Source of the DNA: a bacterium
GTDB taxonomy: Bacteria > Auribacterota > Auribacteria > Auribacterales > Auribacteraceae
NCBI GenBank assembly: GCA_024233545.1
Contig: JACKPL010000010.1
Span: forward strand, 44,660-108,659
Length of the DNA: 64,000 nucleotides
Reading direction: 5' to 3'
Shown: positions 15,001 to 21,000 of the stretch, piece after piece
Layout: the number at the start of each line of letters is the position of its first letter
Numbering within the stretch: position 1 is the stretch's first letter
The notes under the pieces: generated by a model
Told to the model about the DNA's origin: nothing
Database searches by the model: none
Seen by the model: only the letters and a program-made list of their open reading frames with translations
Made by a program: the position numbers and the translations under genes

Positions 15001-18000
15001 GCATATCGAAGCGGTGTTGTTACCGAGGGGTTCGGATTAGAGTCGGTGTTAGGTTCGGGAACACCGTATCTTGGCATTGATGACAGCAAAGAAGCATCTC
15101 TTGCCGCAGAGTTAGTTGGTGGTGCAATTAGGCCGTTTACTATTTCTTTGTACGGTGGATTATTCAATATCGCTTGGAGTCCGCTTAATCCCCAACAGGT
15201 AGGTTTTTCAATGACGTACCGTCCGGCAGAAGACAGTATCGTCGGCAAAGCGCAGTATAACTTGCTCCAGCGTCACGCTCAGCATATCCTCGGACAAATG
15301 GTTACAGAGGATAGGCGCGAAGATGTAGAGAGAGCAACAGCTCATTTTGGGCGTATGATTGAGTCGTACCAAGATGCAGTAATCTGGGCAAATGCCATGA
15401 AAGAGGAAAAAGTTAAAGCAGAAAAACGCCAGCAGGCGGCTAAAGATGATTTAACCCGTGCAGAATTATTCTTGAAAAATCAGCAGTTCGAATTACAGCG
15501 CGCTGAAGAAAATTTACGCAGTAAACAGCTCGGCAAAATAGCCGCTGAAGCGAGCGTTGATGAAATCGAAAGAGAAGCGGCAGACAAAATTACTCCAGCC
15601 GAAGGGCAAGGAGAATTCCTTAATCAAGGACAGCCGAAAGTGATTGATGAAGCTGTCGATACCACTATAGACCAGAAACGGGATTTGAGCGATGCAGAAA
15701 TAAGAGAGCAACGCGTCTCATCAGTTTTAGCGCGGTTGTTCTATGCTGTAGCAGGATTCATTCTCGGTTTATTTACCTTAGACCGCAACAAACGGTTGTT
15801 TACCCGATGGAAATTGAGCAAACAGCGTGAAGCAGTACAAAAAGGAGAAGGAAAAAGAAAAGGAATCATGGCGGCGCTTGTTCAAGATTTTACCTTTGAC
15901 CGTGTTACGATTTCAAAAATTATTCCATTCAGTGGACGCAGAATTGTTGAAATGGCAAAGAATCAAGCGCAGTTTAAACGCGTTGCACGTTTGATGAGAC
16001 GATATGGTGTTGATAGCATGGCGGTTGTTGCAGAAGAACTTAAGGATGCCGGAAAATTCGTCGAAGAAGAACGCTTAACCTATGGATCGTTATTTAGAAG
16101 TGAGAAGATCAAAAATCTTTCTCTTAAACAAAGGTGGCAATATAGGACGCGGTTGTTTCTCCGTCTATTTAGAGCACAATACGATGACCTGATCTCGAGC
16201 GGAAAATTTAAAATTTTCTGGGGACTCCTTACTATCGGTCTTGGCATATTTGTTTTTCCTGTTGTCGGTTTTCCAACATTGCCGTTAAAACTTTTATTTA
16301 GCATTCCTATGTTGTGGGGCGGCGATCCGTTATTGAGCCCAATCCTCTTTTTGAGCGACCCTACAATGATATTGCCATGGTTTTTCTGGGTACCGTTTTT
16401 ATATGTATTGCCTCGGCTGTTATATAATCTTGTGGTGATGATACCTGTTACACGCAGTGTTCTTGCCTTGCTTATGTTTGTTGGAAAGGGAGTCGCAGAA
16501 TATTTAGGTAAAAAAGCATTGTTTGTTATGGTTCCTTTTTTACCGGTTGCCGCAATGTTCCAAAAAGTTGTAAACGGTATTTTCCGGCGAGAATTGATTA
16601 GCATTCGAACATTTGAAAACGCTGTTGAAAAAGCAGGGCAAAGCATAAAAAAACAAACGGTTAGCGCTATTCCTAAACCTATTCGGGAAGCGTTTGATAT
16701 AAGAGAAAGACGAGCAGGGACAGGGCCTGAGTTTTCACGGCAGTTTTCTGAAAATGCCGTAGCGCTTGCTCGCCAATGGGCTGAGGAGAATGGCCTTGGG
16801 CCGCTTGAACAAATGAAAAAAGCAGATGCGCAAAAACTCATTAACAGTTTTATTATTCAGGAAACAATTAAGCAGACTAAACATATTGTATTCCAAGATG
16901 AAGGAAATGCTTTAAGAGTTAATGTCGGGGCGGAGGCTGATGAACTGGCGATTTCTCCCGGACAGTTTGCGTCGATGCCGGCAATTTATGTGCCGTTCTT
17001 TCTCCCGACCAAAGGGCATTTCAATAAATGGTTTTGGGGAATAATGATTCAAAATTTTACCCAATCACTGCAGTATGCGGCGTCAATGGGTGCCCGAGGC
17101 TTACGCGGTGCGGAACGAGGCGCTAATGCAAAACATAAAATGTTTTCTCACATTGTTTCAAAATCCGAACTGGATATTCATTCATTTTTGTTTATGGTAC
17201 AACCCCGGTGGCTTGTTGGGCACTTACATGTTGTAAGAGAAGAGTTAGTTGGCGGCAGAATCGTGATAGACCTCGACTTTTATGATGCCCGAGAACTGCA
17301 AGACAAACAAGCTCCTCCCGGAGTTGAGCAATGGGCGAACGTTGAAGATTATGTTCGTTACTTGATTGACCGTCGAGAAGAGATTGATGAACTCGACTCA
17401 GAAACGCTTGCCGAGCTCTTTGCAAAAGGTGGAGATATTCAAATCAATTTTCCTGACGGTATGCCTGAGGATGAAAAAGAATCTATTAAACAAGATATGG
17501 AGTTGCGATTTAAACAACTGACAAGTATTGCCGCAGGGTATTACCGTGCGTATCCCGACGAGTTCAATCCATTCTATGGGCCGGGCGAGAATGTTACATT
17601 CAGCGGGCATTTTCCTGATATATCTCCAATGGATGCGGCAGACCGGTTTGGTTTAGGTTCCTACGAACAAGACCCTACCGAAGGCGTTTTTTATGCACGA
17701 GGAAATTATTTCGGCGGGTTTAATTATGCGGCGGGAGGTGTTAATGTTAGAGGCGAAGATGGTAACCTATCGTTTGAGCCTACCGGAGAAATTGTTCGCG
17801 TTGAGTATCAGCAGAAAGAAGAACACGGTAAAGGAAAACAAAAAATTCCCGGCAGTAAAGCGACGAACCTCAACGCAATTTTACTTGCCATTCAGGGACA
17901 AACGTATATCACTCGTGAGGTGGTTCGCAAAGAGGACGGTTCAGCAGAACTTAATATCCAATTTAAAGATGCCCATGAAGAGTTTTTGCCGGAAGTGGCA

Positions 18001-21000
18001 GAAGCAAGAGAAGAATTTGAAGAGAAGTCTGCTGGACGAGATCAGGCATTTAGAAAAGGATGGTGGAAATCAGCTAAAAAACGTTTCGTCAAAGTTTGGG
18101 ATAATGTAACAAAGGACTATATTACGGTAAATCTCGGTACTCGTTTAGGCTTTGAGCCGTTTGCCGGATTACGAGGAACTCTTGCAAAATGGAAAACATT
18201 GACTCTCGGAGCAGTAATTGGGGTTATTCCGGTTTCGCTTTATGGGAATTTACAGGATCCGATCAATGCCGCTATGCAGTCATATTATGATCCGATTGTT
18301 GTTGAAAAAGTTGCTCAATCAACAATTTATCAAAATAATAAAATATATCGTAAAAATGTAAAGAAGTTTGCTGAGGATGCACATATTCTGGATAATCAGA
18401 GCGTTTCTCTCGGACAGCGTTCTTCAAGCGATACGACCGAAGAAACATACATGTTTGTCCCAACAAACGTTCTTCAGGAAAATGAAGAATCTCGTTTAGA
18501 ATTTGCTCGGGCTCTCCATGCATTAGCGAGAAATGTGGGTGTTCATATTCCTGTGGAGTTATTTGAACAGAATGCAGAATTATTAACGGATTCGTATCAA
18601 TCGCTTGTAACATTTTTCCTTGCGGTTGAGCAACAACGCCTCGAACAGAGGAGATATGCACAGGGCAGTATCATCACAAGTTGGGAAAAAGGAATTGCTG
18701 AAAAAGGGGCGGCGTTGGTTAATACGCAAGAGTATATTCAACGGTTGAGTTCCTTGTTCCCTGAAAAAAGTACCGCACGGCAAGGGCTTGTTTTTCTTGC
18801 TTCAACAGTCGGAAATACCGAAGAGAGTATGGATATAACTATTCATCGGAGTGATATTGGGACTGAATCGCGTTCTTTTGATATGCGGGCGCTGTATAAA
18901 GTAGGCATCTATAACCGCACCTCAGAGAAATATACTGCGGCATTTAATAAAATAGCTGGAATGACATATCATGGTTCCCACGATGATAACGTTCATAGGT
19001 CCGGAGCTCTTGAACGGCAACTCGGTGACAGAGGCAGAGAACCTATTATCAGGTTGGGACAGGAGCGGAATGCGTTACAGGGAACACGGTCGTGGGCAAT
19101 GGTTTCTCCGCGCGGCCCGCTGGGAATATATCAAATTACTTCTATGGCAAAGCGGATTCGCAACGGGCAGGATAACCCCGTTGCCGTCGAATTTATGCGT
19201 CAGCTTGTTGAAGCCGCAAACGAAAACGGCACGTTAATCGATAGAATAATTATTCACGATGGCAATGGCAATGCTCCTTCGTCAAACCTGAGAGACTCTG
19301 CAAACTGGAAAATCCTTGTAGTGAGTGATTCTCAAAATTTTCTTACAAATACTAAACAGCTTGAACCTCTTTTCAATCAAGTTGTTAGCGCTATGAAAAA
19401 ACGTATGTCAGCGTCTTCAAAGCAAGATTTTGCACCTACCCTTGCTAATGTGGATGTTATTCATAAAGATGCATTCAGGACATTGGAACAGTTTAGGGTA
19501 TTGACTCAAGATGGAAACGAGCTAGACAATTACAATGAACGGATTCAAAAGGCTAACGGTTCAGTTGTAAAAAGATTAAAAAAGAGTGTATTTAATTTAA
19601 AGGTTTTTCTAGGTATTACCCCGCAAAACCAAACAAATGCTGTGATTGATAAAATTGCCGGCTTATTTAACCAGAAAAAAGCTTTAGAACAACAAAGAGC
19701 GGCAATGGATGCTCAGGTTGACGCATTTATTACGCAAGAGTACTATGTTCCCGAAGGTGAAGAAGCTCAAATTGCTGACCTTAAAAATGCAATTGTTATT
19801 CAAGATAACGCTTTGCAAGCACAAGAAGCCGCATTTGCCCGGTTAGAAGCAGTAAATTCAGCTATTGCTGTTGCTGAAAAGGAAAAAATAGCGAAAGAAG
19901 AACGTTTGAAATCGCTTAGAGACCAAAAGAAAACCCTCTCTGAAGATATTGCAACATTACCGAGGCGATATAAGCAATCTATGAGTGAGCAAAAAGATGC
20001 AATCCGCCAAAATAAAAGTTCGATTAGTGAACAGATCGCAGTTTTACAAACGATGTTGCAAACTGTTGAATCCGATAGCGTATGGGTTACGGAACAGCAA
20101 AGTGTTGCCGAAGAATCTGGTATTCAAAATTTGATTGATGCGGTTAGTCTTGAAATTCAGGCATTAGATGCGAGGAAAACTGCCCTGAATCAGCAAATAG
20201 ATTCCTTAAAGAAACAATTGGATGCATTGAATAAAGAAGAACAAGCGCTTGCTTCTGAACAAAAAGCAAAAAATCAGGATGAAATAGACACTTTTCAAGC
20301 TGAACAACGAGGTGCACATCAAGAATATCTTTCGGCATTTGAATCCCAACAAACCGCAATTGAAAATCATCGTCAGGCATTTGTTGTACAGCAACAAAAT
20401 TTTGAATTGCATGTTTCCTTTGTGACTGAACCGTCAAAACAAGTTCAGAAAAAGATAGATCAGATGCGCCGTTCTTTTACTGATCAGAACAGGATGTTTG
20501 TCGAACAGCAGGAGCGCGTCAATACGCAATCTCAACAGTGGCGATTGCAAGGCGAATTATTATCGTTGCGTGAAACGCCGTTGCAGGAACAAATCGACGC
20601 TCGTAATCAGCGGCTTTCAGAAATCAATACTGAGTTGGAAACGTTGCTTCCTGAAATAAAAACAATCGCTCAAAGCTTAGAGGGTTATACCAAAGAACGG
20701 GCTCAGGCATTAGTAGATCAGAAAGCGTCGTTTAATGAGGCGAGAAAAGCATTTAAAGAGCAACAGCGCATAATGCAGAGAATGGAAAAAACAGGCATTC
20801 CTGACGAGCAAAGAGAACCCTTTGAAGCCCAGAAAAAAGCGTTCGAAAACCAAATGGCCGCTTTTGAACATCAGGAAACATTCAACCGTGTAAATGATGC
20901 GGTTAAAACTGTCAAACAGCTTTTTACCCGTAAGAACAAAAGGACTACGCTTTTTGAGAGTTTCTTTCCTTTGGAGAAAGATAATGTGTTTTATAAGTTG

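Noticed and set aside
16080..16841. 253-codon antisense frame on the minus strand
   Set aside because: It lies opposite a clear membrane-helix region of the giant, has low-complexity Ser/Thr/Arg/Asn composition, no ribosome binding site and no recognisable motif.
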